From: Haliscomenobacter sp965225875
Lineage (GTDB): Bacteria > Bacteroidota > Bacteroidia > Chitinophagales > Saprospiraceae
Assembly: GCF_965225875.1 (NCBI RefSeq)
Contig: NZ_CBDDBS010000002.1
Location: forward strand, 3,782,001 to 3,846,000
Direction: 5' to 3'
Length of the DNA stretch: 64,000 nt
Shown here: one piece after another, positions 14,262-23,210 of the stretch
Layout of the letters: each line of letters opens with the position of its first letter
Numbering within the stretch: the stretch's first letter is position 1
Notes under the pieces: model-generated
Told to the model about the DNA's origin: nothing
Databases searched by the model: none
What the model saw: the letters and a program-made list of their open reading frames with translations, nothing else
Program-made: the position numbers and the translations under genes

Positions 14262-14300
14262 AAAATCCACAGGCTAAAAAATCAACCTGTGGATTTTTTT
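14262..14300 (-). terminator. Terminator-like hairpin between acpP and fabF
   Basis: AATCCACAGG (14264-14273) and CCTGTGGATT (14286-14295) form a 10-bp stem. On the minus strand the stem is followed by a run of T (the A run at 14259-14265), as in an intrinsic terminator; the plus strand also has a T run. It would partly end acpP transcripts before fabF and so raise the ACP:FabF ratio. Confidence 0.75.
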
Positions 14301-14313
14301 CCGAACACGAATA

Positions 14314-14550
14314 TTACTTCGCGTTGCCCTCAAGGTAGGTAATGGCGTCACCTACTGTTTTAATGTTCTCCGCTTCTGCGTCTGGGATGGAGATATCGAA
14401 CTGTTTCTCGAATTCCATGATCAGCTCAACGGTGTCCAGAGAGTCCGCACCCAAATCGGTTGTGAAGCTCGCTTCAGGGGTAACTTCTGAATCCGTAATT
14501 CCCAGCTTCTCAACGATGATTTTGGTTACTTTTTCTGCAATGCTTGACAT
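14314..14550 (-). CDS. acpP: Acyl carrier protein
   Basis: ACP carries growing acyl chains on a 4'-phosphopantetheine arm. The 78-residue acidic protein begins MSSIAEKVTKIIVEKLG and has the attachment site DLGADSLDTVE with Ser37. It is the first gene of the acpP-fabF pair and has a recognisable Bacteroidota promoter 35-66 bp upstream. Confidence 0.98.
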   Translation of the reverse strand: MSSIAEKVTKIIVEKLGITDSEVTPEASFTTDLGADSLDTVELIMEFEKQFDISIPDAEAENIKTVGDAITYLEGNAK

Positions 14551-14584
14551 GTTAGAAAGCTTTATTGATTTATAAATGCACCCG

Positions 14585-14616
14585 CAAAGTAACGTAGAAC
14601 TATATTGATAAACAAA
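14585..14616 (-). promoter_or_regulatory. acpP promoter, Bacteroidota type
   Basis: On the minus strand TTTG (14613-14616) is followed after 20 bp by TTACTTTG (14585-14592), close to the Bacteroidota pattern of a -33 TTTG and a -7 TAnnTTTG. The rest of the acpP/14824 spacer (14617-14823) shows no recognisable feature. Confidence 0.65.
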
Positions 14617-14823
14617 GTTTTTCAGGTAATTTTTTAAATACCTGTCCTACGCATTGCGGCTAATGCCAGAGTTCAAAAGCTTGATTTTGTTGAATTCAGC
14701 GGAACTCTTGCACAATCCAAGCCAATTCCTCACCTTTGTTGGAAGATAAGCTTGGGGTCAAAAGTTCGAATTCTTTTCAAGCTTTGAACCTTTGGACTGC
14801 ATCACCTTCTTAAAGTAACAGCT

Positions 14824-15573
14824 ATGCGCTCCTTAATTATTACTTTGTTTTTTTGTGGCTCAGTGGGCATTATGCTGGCCCAAGGCTCGGCATTTGGCAT
14901 CAAAGGTGGGATAACCGCCAGTCGCCAACGTTGGGACAATAACTTTGACCGCGACATGTTGCTGCGCTACCACGGCATCGTTTTTATTGAGTCGCTGGCT
15001 GAAGATACCCGTTTTTCCTTGTTTGCGCAGGCGGGCTATCACATCAAAGGGAGTGCCATTCGTACCCCCCGCAGTGCAGTCACGGGTTCTGGGGGCACTA
15101 TTTTTACCGTTCCAGCACAACAAATCTCCTTTGAATACCGTAATGCATCCTTGACGGTGGGTGCCAAACAAAACCTTGATCTGGATTTGGGAGACAAAAA
15201 ACTGTACTACCTCTTTGGATTGCGGGGCGAATACACCATCAATACCTTGCTCGGGCCACGCATCCCCAATGAATACGACATTTTCACCATCTATTACCCC
15301 ATACCTGAGTTTGTCCGCAAAATCAATTATGGCATCACGGTAGGTGGCGGAATCCATGTTCCTTTTGATGACCTAGTTGGTGTGTTGCTTGAATTTACAG
15401 TTAATCCTGACTTTTCCTACCAATACGATCAGCCGCCACTCGAAAACATCATCAATCCGAACCCCTGGGCGCCCCGAGGCAACATCACCTTACCCCAACG
15501 CAGAAGCACCAACCTGGCCTTTGAGCTTTCCCTGGGTTTCCGCTTTTTGCGCAAAGTAATTTATGTTGATTAG
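14824..15573 (+). CDS. Outer-membrane beta-barrel protein
   Basis: A 249-residue protein with a signal peptide (about 1-20, ending IMLAQG), then alternating amphipathic strands rich in Gly and aromatics (FGIKGGITASRQRW, SLFAQAGYHIKGSA, YLFGLRGEYTIN, and a last strand ELSLGFRFLRKVIYV). This is the pattern of PorT/OmpW-like barrel proteins of Bacteroidota. It lies 43 bp before lptB on the same strand, but no link to LPS transport can be claimed. Confidence 0.75.
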   Translation: MRSLIITLFFCGSVGIMLAQGSAFGIKGGITASRQRWDNNFDRDMLLRYHGIVFIESLAEDTRFSLFAQAGYHIKGSAIRTPRSAVTGSGGTIFTVPAQQISFEYRNASLTVGAKQNLDLDLGDKKLYYLFGLRGEYTINTLLGPRIPNEYDIFTIYYPIPEFVRKINYGITVGGGIHVPFDDLVGVLLEFTVNPDFSYQYDQPPLENIINPNPWAPRGNITLPQRRSTNLAFELSLGFRFLRKVIYVD

Positions 15574-15615
15574 GACAAATCAGGCCTTTAGAGGGTCTAT
15601 GAACCAAAAGCAATT

Positions 15616-16362
15616 ATGATTCTTCGCAGCGATAACCTCATTAAAGTATACGGTCGACGCCATGTGGTCAAAGGTGTTTCGATCAATGTCAATCAGGGTG
15701 AAATTGTGGGACTGCTGGGGCCAAATGGTGCCGGTAAAACCACAACCTTTTATATGGTGGTTGGTTTCATCCAGCCCAATGAAGGCAAAGTGTACCTCAA
15801 CGAGGAAGAGATTACTACTTTGCCCATGTACAAACGAGCTCAAAAAGGGATTGGTTATCTGCCACAGGAGCCCTCGGTTTTCCGCAAACTTACGGTAGAA
15901 GACAATGTCAAAGCCGTATTGGAAATGACAACGCTGTCCAGAGCCGAGCAAAAAGACAAGCTGGAAGTGTTGATCGACGAGTTCAACCTGCACAAGGTGC
16001 GCAAGAGCCGGGGGGATACCCTTTCGGGCGGGGAGCGCCGCCGAACTGAAATTGCCCGGGCCCTGGCTACCGACCCTACTTTTATTCTACTGGACGAGCC
16101 TTTTGCCGGCATCGACCCCATTGCGGTGGAAGACATTCAGTACATCGTGGCCAAGCTCAAAACCAAAAACATCGGCATCCTGATCACCGACCACAACGTG
16201 CAGGAAACCCTCTCGATTACCGATCGGGCTTACCTGATGTTTGAGGGCAACATCCTCAAGGCGGGCACCGCAGAGGAATTGGCTGCTGATGAAATGGTGC
16301 GGAAGGTATACCTGGGGCAAAACTTTGAATTGCGGCGGAAGGTGATCGATTTGTCGAGATAA
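15616..16362 (+). CDS. lptB: LPS export ABC transporter ATPase
   Basis: LptB powers lipopolysaccharide extraction from the inner membrane by the LptB2FGC complex. The 248-residue protein has Walker A GPNGAGKTTT, Q-loop YLPQEPSVF, signature LSGGERRR, Walker B FILLDEPFAGIDP and H-loop ITDHN. The N-terminal segment (YGRRHVVKGVSINVNQGEIVG) and full length match LptB. Confidence 0.95.
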   Translation: MILRSDNLIKVYGRRHVVKGVSINVNQGEIVGLLGPNGAGKTTTFYMVVGFIQPNEGKVYLNEEEITTLPMYKRAQKGIGYLPQEPSVFRKLTVEDNVKAVLEMTTLSRAEQKDKLEVLIDEFNLHKVRKSRGDTLSGGERRRTEIARALATDPTFILLDEPFAGIDPIAVEDIQYIVAKLKTKNIGILITDHNVQETLSITDRAYLMFEGNILKAGTAEELAADEMVRKVYLGQNFELRRKVIDLSR

Positions 16363-16407
16363 AGTGTTTGTATATCAAGCCCTTAATTTATTGATATTTT
16401 GTGTGTT

Positions 16408-16683
16408 ATGAATAAAAAAGGCTTAGTGCCAGCGTTTGTTTTTTTGCTATTGAGCATTGGGGCGTTTTCCTGTGGGGAAAAACCGCCGCTCCGATTGACC
16501 ACCGCCCAGCGTGATCAGGTGGACACCCTGTACCTGCGTGCCATCAACAAGGGCGGTATATTGGCTGAAATGGATAGTTTGTGCACCCATACCCAGGCAG
16601 CCAAAGTCCAGCATCTGGTAGATTCCATGCTGCAGGTGCGCCGCAAAGAAGAAGAAGACTTGAGAAAAAGGTATGCAAGATGA
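16408..16683 (+). CDS. Small lipoprotein
   Basis: The second in-frame ATG (16408, MNKKGLVPAFVF) gives the better signal peptide; the first is at 16399. The lipobox is IGAFSC, leaving a mature protein of about 70 mostly helical, charged residues ending in a KEEEDLRKRY tail. The family is unrecognised. Its stop overlaps the next gene's start (ATGA), so the two are translationally coupled. Confidence 0.72.
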   Translation: MNKKGLVPAFVFLLLSIGAFSCGEKPPLRLTTAQRDQVDTLYLRAINKGGILAEMDSLCTHTQAAKVQHLVDSMLQVRRKEEEDLRKRYAR

Positions 16684-17117
16684 AAAGGAGTTTAGCGATA
16701 AAATACTACATGAGTAAATTTGGAATTTTGTTGGGCTTAACGCTTTTGTTCTCCGCCTGCCTTTCCAAAAAAGAATACACTGAGGAAGAAATTCAGGCCT
16801 TGATGGACGGGGAATTGCAACGCAAAATCGCCGCCTACCGCAAGAGCAAAATTGATGCCTGCCGGGAAGAAGCTTTCCGACAGGCTACCAAAATTGTGGA
16901 TTCACTGGTCATTGCCGAAGCCTATTTTGATCGGGATACCTTCGCTCGTCCGCCCAAACCCATCAAGCCGGATGAAAAAGCCCCCGAAATCAAAGGACCA
17001 GATACCATCCAGTTGAAACCTTTGTTTGAGGGCAAGCGGAAGAAAGTGAAGGTGGATACTTTGAGGAAAAAAGTGAAAGTGGATACCCTGGGGAAGAAGA
17101 ATAAGGGCATTCAATAA
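16680..17117 (+). CDS. Small lipoprotein with Lys-rich C-terminus
   Basis: The ATG at 16680 overlaps the preceding stop by 4 bp. The 145-residue product has an N-terminal hydrophobic segment (FGILLGLTLLFSAC) with a lipobox Cys near residue 27, a charged helix, a Pro-rich stretch (RPPKPIKPDEKAPEIKGPD) and two copies of KKVKVDTL near the end. Likely a membrane-anchored envelope protein of unknown function, co-expressed with the preceding lipoprotein. Confidence 0.72.
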   Translation: MKRSLAIKYYMSKFGILLGLTLLFSACLSKKEYTEEEIQALMDGELQRKIAAYRKSKIDACREEAFRQATKIVDSLVIAEAYFDRDTFARPPKPIKPDEKAPEIKGPDTIQLKPLFEGKRKKVKVDTLRKKVKVDTLGKKNKGIQ

Positions 17118-17129
17118 ATCTGAATGCCC
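17105..17129. terminator. Bidirectional hairpin between convergent genes
   Basis: GGGCATTCA (17105-17113) and TGAATGCCC (17121-17129) form a 9-bp stem that includes the end of the lipoprotein gene and faces the convergent gene ending at 17136. Confidence 0.65.
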
Positions 17130-17135
17130 ATTTGT

Positions 17136-18320
17136 TTACAGGGCTTCGATTTTTTTCAATAGCGAGATTGTTTCACTAGCATCGTACCCGCTTTCTTTGG
17201 CTTGGTTTATTGCTTTTAATGCATATTCCAGAGCCTTCTCTTTATTCTTTAGTTTGAAGTACAAGGCTGCGGTAGTATCGTTAAAAGGAAAGATGTCCTT
17301 GATGGAAATTGCTTTTAGTGCCCAGTTCAGTGCTTTATCCAAGTGCTCCTTTTCCTTGGTTTTTTCATAAAAAGACAAAGCAATGTTGTTGTATAAGAAC
17401 TCATTGTAGCAAGGATATTCGTCGAAATAACGAATAGCACTTGAAATGAATGCGTCCTCTTCGTTTTTGCGCATGTGTTGATTTACATTAAACAACAGCC
17501 AATATTGCGAAAATAAATCAGCAGGCAGATATTTCAGCGCATAGGCTTTGGCCAGAGCCATATCAAAATCTCTTTTCGAATAATCATAAGCGGAGATACT
17601 CAGGCTGTTCAATACCACTTCTTCGATTTGATTGTGAATTTTGGCCGCTCCAAAGGTGTCAATGAAGGCCTTTTTTTGTTGAATCAAAAAGGGGAAAGTT
17701 TTTTGTTCGATGGATTTTAATCCGATCCGAATGATGTCCATGTTGTCTTTAGTCAACCAATTTTCTTGCGTATCCAGATAGGCAATGTGTACGCTGTCCA
17801 ATAAACCTTTGTTTTCAAGATTTTTGGCCATGAAGGTCAGCTTTTTCAACAAGTCTGCAGATCGATCGCCGTTTGAGAAGCGCTTTTTCAAGGGGAAGTA
17901 TTGGCTTGTTGGAGAACTACTGTTTTCGCCCATCTCTATAAATTTTTCGATGCTCATATTCCCCATCGCCCGATGCACTTGCTCTCCTTTATCGTTGAGG
18001 AACAAATAGCTTGGATAAGCGATGATACCATATTTTAGGGAAAATTCAGTTGCGGATGCTTGATCAACATCTATTTTGACATTGATGTATTTTGTATTAA
18101 AAACGGTGCCCACAGGGGTAGCTGGATACACTTTTTCTTGCATCTCCTGGCAATTGTGGCAAGAAGTGGAGTAGGCAACCACAAAAATCAGTTTTTGCTC
18201 CCGTTGTGCCTGATTAAAAATAGCTGACCAGTTTGTTCCAACCGTATCAAATTGAATGCCTTGTGCAAAAATGACCTGTACAAAAAACAGGGGCAGCAAA
18301 AAGGACAAAAGCTTTTTCAT
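17136..18320 (-). CDS. Secreted thioredoxin-fold protein with TPR-like C-terminus
   Basis: A 394-residue protein with signal peptide MKKLLSFLLPLFFVQVIFAQ. Residues about 30-135 are a thioredoxin fold with the redox motif SCHNC (C-H-N-C), followed by the cis-Pro loop AYPSYLFL. The remaining 230 residues are helical, with an end resembling TPR helices (ALNWALKAISIKD, KALEYALKAINQAKESG). It probably acts in periplasmic disulfide reduction or exchange. The neighbouring Cys-rich secreted protein, on the same strand just upstream, is a possible client. Confidence 0.82.
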   Translation of the reverse strand: MKKLLSFLLPLFFVQVIFAQGIQFDTVGTNWSAIFNQAQREQKLIFVVAYSTSCHNCQEMQEKVYPATPVGTVFNTKYINVKIDVDQASATEFSLKYGIIAYPSYLFLNDKGEQVHRAMGNMSIEKFIEMGENSSSPTSQYFPLKKRFSNGDRSADLLKKLTFMAKNLENKGLLDSVHIAYLDTQENWLTKDNMDIIRIGLKSIEQKTFPFLIQQKKAFIDTFGAAKIHNQIEEVVLNSLSISAYDYSKRDFDMALAKAYALKYLPADLFSQYWLLFNVNQHMRKNEEDAFISSAIRYFDEYPCYNEFLYNNIALSFYEKTKEKEHLDKALNWALKAISIKDIFPFNDTTAALYFKLKNKEKALEYALKAINQAKESGYDASETISLLKKIEAL

Positions 18321-18339
18321 GATGGATGGGTTTTAGGTG

Positions 18340-18372
18340 TGAGGGCTGACCCTCAAGTCGAATCAGCCCTCA
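18340..18372. terminator. Hairpin after the Cys-rich gene
   Basis: TGAGGGCTGA (18340-18349) and TCAGCCCTCA (18363-18372) form a 10-bp stem in the short gap between two minus-strand genes. There is no clear T tract, so termination is possible but not certain. Confidence 0.55.
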
Positions 18373-18379
18373 ATTGATG

Positions 18380-19675
18380 TTAATGGATGTCTTTACAAAG
18401 TGGCTTGTTGAATGCTTTCACCACGTTGGCTATGCCCGTAGGGTCGAGGTCTTCCCAACTGAATTCACCCGTAAGTTGTGCTTCATAAAGAGTACTGGCT
18501 GCATTTTCGGCAGCATCTTCGGCCAGGTTTTTGCCCATTTCTTTGGCTTTGCGGATCAACTGGCTTTTGATGCTTTCTTTGGCAATGGTTTTGGCACTGG
18601 TTTTGGCTGCTGACTTTGCCACTGCAGACCCACCACCTGTCACTACGATCCCGGCAATATTAGCCACCATTTCCAGTGGGGTGATCACCTGATTCACTAC
18701 TGCATTGAAACAATCTGCAGATGATTTGGCACAACCCGCAGCGCAGCGAATAGGGAATACATTGGGGCACTCATCTGCCCAGCATACCGGGCCAACGCCA
18801 TGAAATCCAGGGCCACAGGGGGTATAACACAAACCAGCCTGGTATTCTTGGCCATTGGCACAACTTTTAGGAATGGTTCCCGCACCTCGGCCATAACTTG
18901 GTTTTGCACAAGACACCCCAATGTCGGTAAAACCAGCAGGGCAATCAGGGCTACACACACAACAGCCTACAGCATGAAATCCGGGATTACATTTTGGGTA
19001 CATGATCGCACCAGATATTTCACAACCTTGAGGATTGTCTTTTTCGCAGCGAGCTTTGGCAGAACTCAGGTCAAAGCCATCGCCAAACTTCCAGGGGTAC
19101 CCTGCGCCACGACCATAGGGTGCGGGTTTGGCGCAAAAAGCACCATCATCCCGGTAACCGGCTGGACAACTTCTCCAACAAACCGGGCCAACACCAACAT
19201 AGCCAGCTTGACATTTGGGGTAACACAAACCCGCGTCGTACTCCATACCAGGGCCACAATCAGTGGGGAATGTGCCTGCTCCTCGTGGCTTAGAGACTGC
19301 CCAGCACATGTCGGCATCTGGGATAGGTTGAGCAGCTGTTTGACCTACTCCTTTCCTTTTTTCTCCCAAACCCCAAGTCAGCCAATGCTGAATGGCACCT
19401 GCATAATTGCCCTCCCCGTAGGCTTGCTTAATATCTGGGTAAGTTGATAGATAGTAAGATGGATTAAAATTTGGAGATGCCTGTCGGCCTTCACGGATGC
19501 CAAAATTGAACCAATGTTGTCGGGCCTGAGCCTCATTTGTGCCAAAAGCTTGTTTCAAATCAGGGTACTTATTTAGGTAAAAAATTGCATCAAATACTCT
19601 GGGGTCATCCAGCACTTGAGCATTGGCATACAAGCCTGACAAACAAATCAATACAATTAAAATTAAATTTTTCAT
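18380..19675 (-). CDS. Secreted Cys-rich repeat protein with YPD repeats
   Basis: A 431-residue protein with signal peptide MKNLILIVLICLSGLYANA. Residues about 24-110 hold two copies of a helical repeat (FYLNKYPDLKQAFG ... HWFNFGIREGR and YYLSTYPDIKQAYG ... HWLTWGLGEKR), known from many secreted bacterial proteins. Residues about 120-320 are Cys-rich modules of the type CPAGYxxxGxxCxKPxxYGRGAG, with GPVCW and GLCYPKC, repeated four times or so; these look eukaryote-like. The C-terminal 110 residues hold a hydrophobic, Gly/Ala-rich segment (VANIAGIVVTGGGSAVAKS) and amphipathic helices. Disulfide-rich, so probably extracellular. No family is recognised for the whole protein. Confidence 0.75.
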   Translation of the reverse strand: MKNLILIVLICLSGLYANAQVLDDPRVFDAIFYLNKYPDLKQAFGTNEAQARQHWFNFGIREGRQASPNFNPSYYLSTYPDIKQAYGEGNYAGAIQHWLTWGLGEKRKGVGQTAAQPIPDADMCWAVSKPRGAGTFPTDCGPGMEYDAGLCYPKCQAGYVGVGPVCWRSCPAGYRDDGAFCAKPAPYGRGAGYPWKFGDGFDLSSAKARCEKDNPQGCEISGAIMYPKCNPGFHAVGCCVCSPDCPAGFTDIGVSCAKPSYGRGAGTIPKSCANGQEYQAGLCYTPCGPGFHGVGPVCWADECPNVFPIRCAAGCAKSSADCFNAVVNQVITPLEMVANIAGIVVTGGGSAVAKSAAKTSAKTIAKESIKSQLIRKAKEMGKNLAEDAAENAASTLYEAQLTGEFSWEDLDPTGIANVVKAFNKPLCKDIH

Positions 19676-19947
19676 CGTAAATTAGGTTTTAAGTGTTTAA
19701 AATTTGCACCTACCATCACCGCTTACTTAGCTTACTTTCAGATCTTGAGTCGCATTGATCTTTCTGAATTCTGGCAAGTAACACAGCAATTTTGTTGTGT
19801 GGTTTTAGGCGCTTTTGCATTACAAAGTTGCGGCAAAAGGGAAGGAGGCGATGTACTTGATATGAAGGGTTTTTGACTACTTGGAATTAAGTAGATATAT
19901 TTTTTAACTTAGTTTCATTTCTAAAATAAGTCTAAAACTTTTTTCGT

Positions 19948-19955
19948 TACCTTTG
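19948..19955 (+). promoter_or_regulatory. nadA promoter -7 box
   Basis: TACCTTTG fits the Bacteroidota TAnnTTTG box and lies 49 bp before the nadA start. No clean -33 TTTG is visible. The rest of the 328-bp divergent spacer (19676-20003) shows no gene. Confidence 0.55.
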
Positions 19956-20003
19956 CGTTAGAATAACATCTAAAGACTACAAAATCCTTTTCAATCTCCG
20001 AGT

Positions 20004-21014
20004 ATGGACGCCATTGCAGTTGCCCAACAAAACCTGACCAAAAAAGGTTACCTCGATCTGGAGGTAGACCCTACCCTTGATCTATTTGAGGAAATCAATC
20101 GCCTGAAGAAAGAAAAAAATGCCATCATCCTGGCGCATTATTACCAGGAGTCCGACATCCAGGACATTGCCGATTACATTGGTGACAGCCTGGGGCTTTC
20201 GCGCGAGGCGGCCAATACAGATGCCGACATCATCGTATTTGCTGGCGTACACTTTATGGCAGAAACTGCCAAAATGCTTTCGCCGCAAAAGAAGGTGTTA
20301 TTGCCCGACCTCAAGGCGGGATGTTCTCTGGCCGATTCGGCCCCAGCACCCTTGTTCAAGAAGTTTTTGGAAAAATACCCCGACCACGTTGTAGTGAGTT
20401 ACGTGAACTGTTCGGCTGAACTCAAAACCCTGACTGATATCTGCTGCACTTCTACCAATGCGGTCGATATTATCAACAGCATCCCCAAGGATAAAAAAAT
20501 TGTTTTTGCTCCCGATAAAAACCTGGGCGCTTACCTGATCAAAAAGACAGGCCGCGATATGGTGCTCTGGGACGGTGCCTGTATGGTGCACGAGATTTTT
20601 TCGCAGGAAAAAATTAACAAACTGATGCGCGAGTACCCTGAGGCGGAATTCATTGCGCATCCTGAATGTGAAGACCACCTGCTAAAGATGGCGGACTATA
20701 TTGGCTCTACCACTGGTTTGTTGAAGTACACCATTAAAAGTCCCAGTAAAGTATTTATCGTAGCCACCGAAGCGGGTATCCTGCACCAAATGCAAAAGTC
20801 ATCGCCCGATAAAATCTTCATCCCGGCGCCACCCGAAAACAATTGTGCCTGCAACGAATGCCCGCACATGCGCCTCAACACCCTGGAGAAACTCTACCTG
20901 TGTATGAAACACGAAACGCCAGAAATTCTATTGCCAGATTGGGTGATCGAACAAGGGCGGGTGTGCATCGACCGGATGTTGGATATTTCGCAGAAGGCGG
21001 GGCATATTCATTGA
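20004..21014 (+). CDS. nadA: Quinolinate synthase
   Basis: NadA condenses iminoaspartate with dihydroxyacetone phosphate to quinolinate in de novo NAD synthesis, using a [4Fe-4S] cluster. The 336-residue protein has HYYQESDIQDIADYIGDSLG near the N-terminus and cluster-type cysteines in YVNCSAELK, WDGACMVHE and NNCACNECPHM. The substrate-binding segments GCSLADSAP and STTGLL are present. Length and motif order fit the family. No nadB or nadC lies in the window. Confidence 0.96.
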   Translation: MDAIAVAQQNLTKKGYLDLEVDPTLDLFEEINRLKKEKNAIILAHYYQESDIQDIADYIGDSLGLSREAANTDADIIVFAGVHFMAETAKMLSPQKKVLLPDLKAGCSLADSAPAPLFKKFLEKYPDHVVVSYVNCSAELKTLTDICCTSTNAVDIINSIPKDKKIVFAPDKNLGAYLIKKTGRDMVLWDGACMVHEIFSQEKINKLMREYPEAEFIAHPECEDHLLKMADYIGSTTGLLKYTIKSPSKVFIVATEAGILHQMQKSSPDKIFIPAPPENNCACNECPHMRLNTLEKLYLCMKHETPEILLPDWVIEQGRVCIDRMLDISQKAGHIH

Positions 21015-21118
21015 GTAAAAATCACAAAGAAATAGAAGGTGCATGCAGCATCTGGATCCCCTGCCTGAAGGTCTAAAACTTCTGGAGAGCTCGAGCAAAG
21101 CACTGTTTCGCTGCTTTA

Positions 21119-21149
21119 CCTCCCCGAAGGTCTGAAACCTTCGGGGAGG
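21119..21149. repeat. GC-rich hairpin after nadA
   Basis: CCTCCCCGAAGG (21119-21130) and CCTTCGGGGAGG (21138-21149) form a 12-bp perfect stem with a 7-nt loop. A related but imperfect stretch (CTGAAGGTCTAAAACTTCTGG) lies just upstream. CTCCCCGAAGGT and CTCGAGCAA recur near 38016-38036, suggesting a dispersed repeat. Confidence 0.7.
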
Positions 21150-21193
21150 GATTCTAGATTTGTGCGCAATCCTAAATTTTTACTTTCCTAAAT

Positions 21194-21964
21194 TTATTTT
21201 AGCTGTGTTTCTGCAAAATGCCGCATCGCTTGCTGTAAAAACTGCGCATAGTCTGGATTCGTTTTCCCATCTACCGTTGTAAATCGTTCATCTGCCACAT
21301 ACAGGTCACCCAGACCTGCGTAGGCTTCTGCCTGCAAATCGGGGGATTGAGCGGTGCCCCAAAACCCACGAATATTGTGGTAATGCCGCGCAATTTGCTG
21401 TTGAACGATGGCGCTCTTGGGGTCTTCCTGCATCAAGGCGATGAGTTTGCTGGCAATGTCTTCCATTTCGGCCTTGAGCTGTTGGAAACCTTCCTTGCCC
21501 AAGTTGCGCAGGTGCTTTTCGGAAATTTCTACCGTCTCTGCGCCGTACTTCGTGATGGCTTCATTGCGGTAGGTTGTGGCCGTTTCTTTCGGCAATCCCT
21601 CGTATAGTTCTTCGTGTGACAACATCTGTTTTGTTTTTAGCCTGTGAATGGTGGTGTCGATTGTCGCCATTAAAGTCTGAATGCGCTCCTGTCGGCTGTG
21701 CAGCGCCAATTTGTGACTTTCCAGGGCTTGAATGATGTCAAAATGAGGATCATTCAGGATGTCCTGGATGGCTTGCAGCGAAAAATCGAGCTCCTTGTAA
21801 AAAAGAATCTGCTGCAAGCGCAACAACTCCGCCTCCCCGTACATCCGGTACCTGGCCTCGGTGCGAATGGCTGGTTTGAGCAGGCCATTCTGGTCGTACA
21901 GGTGTAAGGTGCGCACACTTACGCCTGCGAGTTTGGCCAGTTGTTTGACGCTGTACTGCTTCAT
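21194..21964 (-). CDS. MerR-family regulator with TipAS-like effector domain
   Basis: The start at 21964 (MKQYSVKQLAKLAGVSVRTL) matches the family start; ATGs further upstream (for example 21976) are in frame but less likely. Residues 1-70 are a MerR winged helix (RTLHLYDQNGLLKP, ARYRMYGEAELLRLQQI), followed by a coiled coil and a C-terminal TipAS-like helical domain (ITKYGAETVEISEKHL ... RHYHNIRGFWG). TipAS domains bind thiopeptide antibiotics in actinomycetes; in Bacteroidota the ligand is unknown. It stands alone, divergent from the oxidoreductase at 22116 with a 151-bp spacer, so it may regulate that gene or itself. Confidence 0.88.
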   Translation of the reverse strand: MKQYSVKQLAKLAGVSVRTLHLYDQNGLLKPAIRTEARYRMYGEAELLRLQQILFYKELDFSLQAIQDILNDPHFDIIQALESHKLALHSRQERIQTLMATIDTTIHRLKTKQMLSHEELYEGLPKETATTYRNEAITKYGAETVEISEKHLRNLGKEGFQQLKAEMEDIASKLIALMQEDPKSAIVQQQIARHYHNIRGFWGTAQSPDLQAEAYAGLGDLYVADERFTTVDGKTNPDYAQFLQQAMRHFAETQLK

Positions 21965-22115
21965 TTTTGCCTTCATTTTGATCGACGGCACAAAGGTAAG
22001 GTATGACGTAAGGGGAGAGTCAAGAGGGGAGTGGAAAAAAATTGTAAAAAATATTTCCATCCATTTTGATGGCTAAAACAGTAATTTAACCTCTACAAAT
22101 TTAAAACCCACCCAC

Positions 22116-23210
22116 ATGCAACGCCGCAAATTCATCGCCCAAAGCACCCTCGCCACCGCCTCCCTACTCGCGCCCGCCCGCCTCGGCTGCTGGCCGTACG
22201 CTGAAAAAAAACTGGGCGTAGCACTGGTCGGCCTCGGCAACTACGCCACCCGGCAATTGGCCCCAGCCCTCCAACAAACCCAACATTGCCGCCTGGCGGG
22301 CATCGTCACCGGTACCCCCAGTAAGGCCGAAAGCTGGAAAGCCCAATACCAGATCCCAGAGAAGAATATTTACAACTACAACAACTTTGACGAAATCCGC
22401 AACAATCCGGATATCGATATCGTGTATGTCGTATTGCCCAATTCCATGCACGCCGAGTTCAGCATTCGGGCTGCGAAAGCAGGCAAACATGTCATTTGTG
22501 AAAAACCCATGGCCCTCAACGTCAAGGAATGTGAACAAATGATTGCTGCGTGTAAAACAGCCAAGGTACAACTGGGCGTTGGTTATCGCCTGTATTACGA
22601 CCCTTACCATCTGGAAATTCGCCGCCTGGGCACCCAGAAAGTACATGGTGCCGTAAAAACCATCGAAAGTAGTCTGGGTTTCTCCATGGCCGACCCCAAA
22701 GTATGGCGACTCAACAAAGCCCTCGGCGGTGGTGGTGCCATTATGGACTTGGGTGTCTACTGCATTCAGGGTGCACGGCGCACGGTAGGGGAGCTGCCCA
22801 GCGCAGTTACAGCCCAAGGATTCGTACGCGACGAAAAGGTCTTCAAAGACATTTTCGAAATGGTAATGTTCCAGATGGAATTCCCTGGCGGCGCCGTTTC
22901 TAATTCCACCACCACGTATTCTTCTTATGTGGATCGGCTTCACGTTACCTCGGGCTATCAGTGGTATGGCCTTCAGCCTTCCTACAATGCGACGGGTGCA
23001 AGTGGCGAAACTTTTGAAGGCAAGCTCAATTTCCAGACCCCAGAATTCCAACAAATCGCCCAATTGGACGCCTTTGCTCAGGATGTACTCAATGGCCGTA
23101 CACCAGAAGCGTCCGGGCAGGAAGGTATGATCGATTTAAAAATTATTGAAGCCATTGTTAAGGCTGCAAATACAGGGAAAAGAGTGGTGTTGGATTGGAA
23201 GGGGTTTTAG
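22116..23210 (+). CDS. Gfo/Idh/MocA-family oxidoreductase with Tat signal
   Basis: A 364-residue NAD(P)-dependent sugar oxidoreductase. The N-terminus MQRRKFIAQSTLATASLLAP is a twin-arginine signal. The Rossmann motif is VALVGLGNYA, the family motif is CEKPMALN, and GGGGAIMDLGVYCIQGAR belongs to the catalytic C-terminal domain. It resembles periplasmic glucose-fructose oxidoreductase, which keeps its cofactor tightly bound. Its stop codon directly abuts the stop of the convergent CvpA-like gene. Confidence 0.9.
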   Translation: MQRRKFIAQSTLATASLLAPARLGCWPYAEKKLGVALVGLGNYATRQLAPALQQTQHCRLAGIVTGTPSKAESWKAQYQIPEKNIYNYNNFDEIRNNPDIDIVYVVLPNSMHAEFSIRAAKAGKHVICEKPMALNVKECEQMIAACKTAKVQLGVGYRLYYDPYHLEIRRLGTQKVHGAVKTIESSLGFSMADPKVWRLNKALGGGGAIMDLGVYCIQGARRTVGELPSAVTAQGFVRDEKVFKDIFEMVMFQMEFPGGAVSNSTTTYSSYVDRLHVTSGYQWYGLQPSYNATGASGETFEGKLNFQTPEFQQIAQLDAFAQDVLNGRTPEASGQEGMIDLKIIEAIVKAANTGKRVVLDWKGF

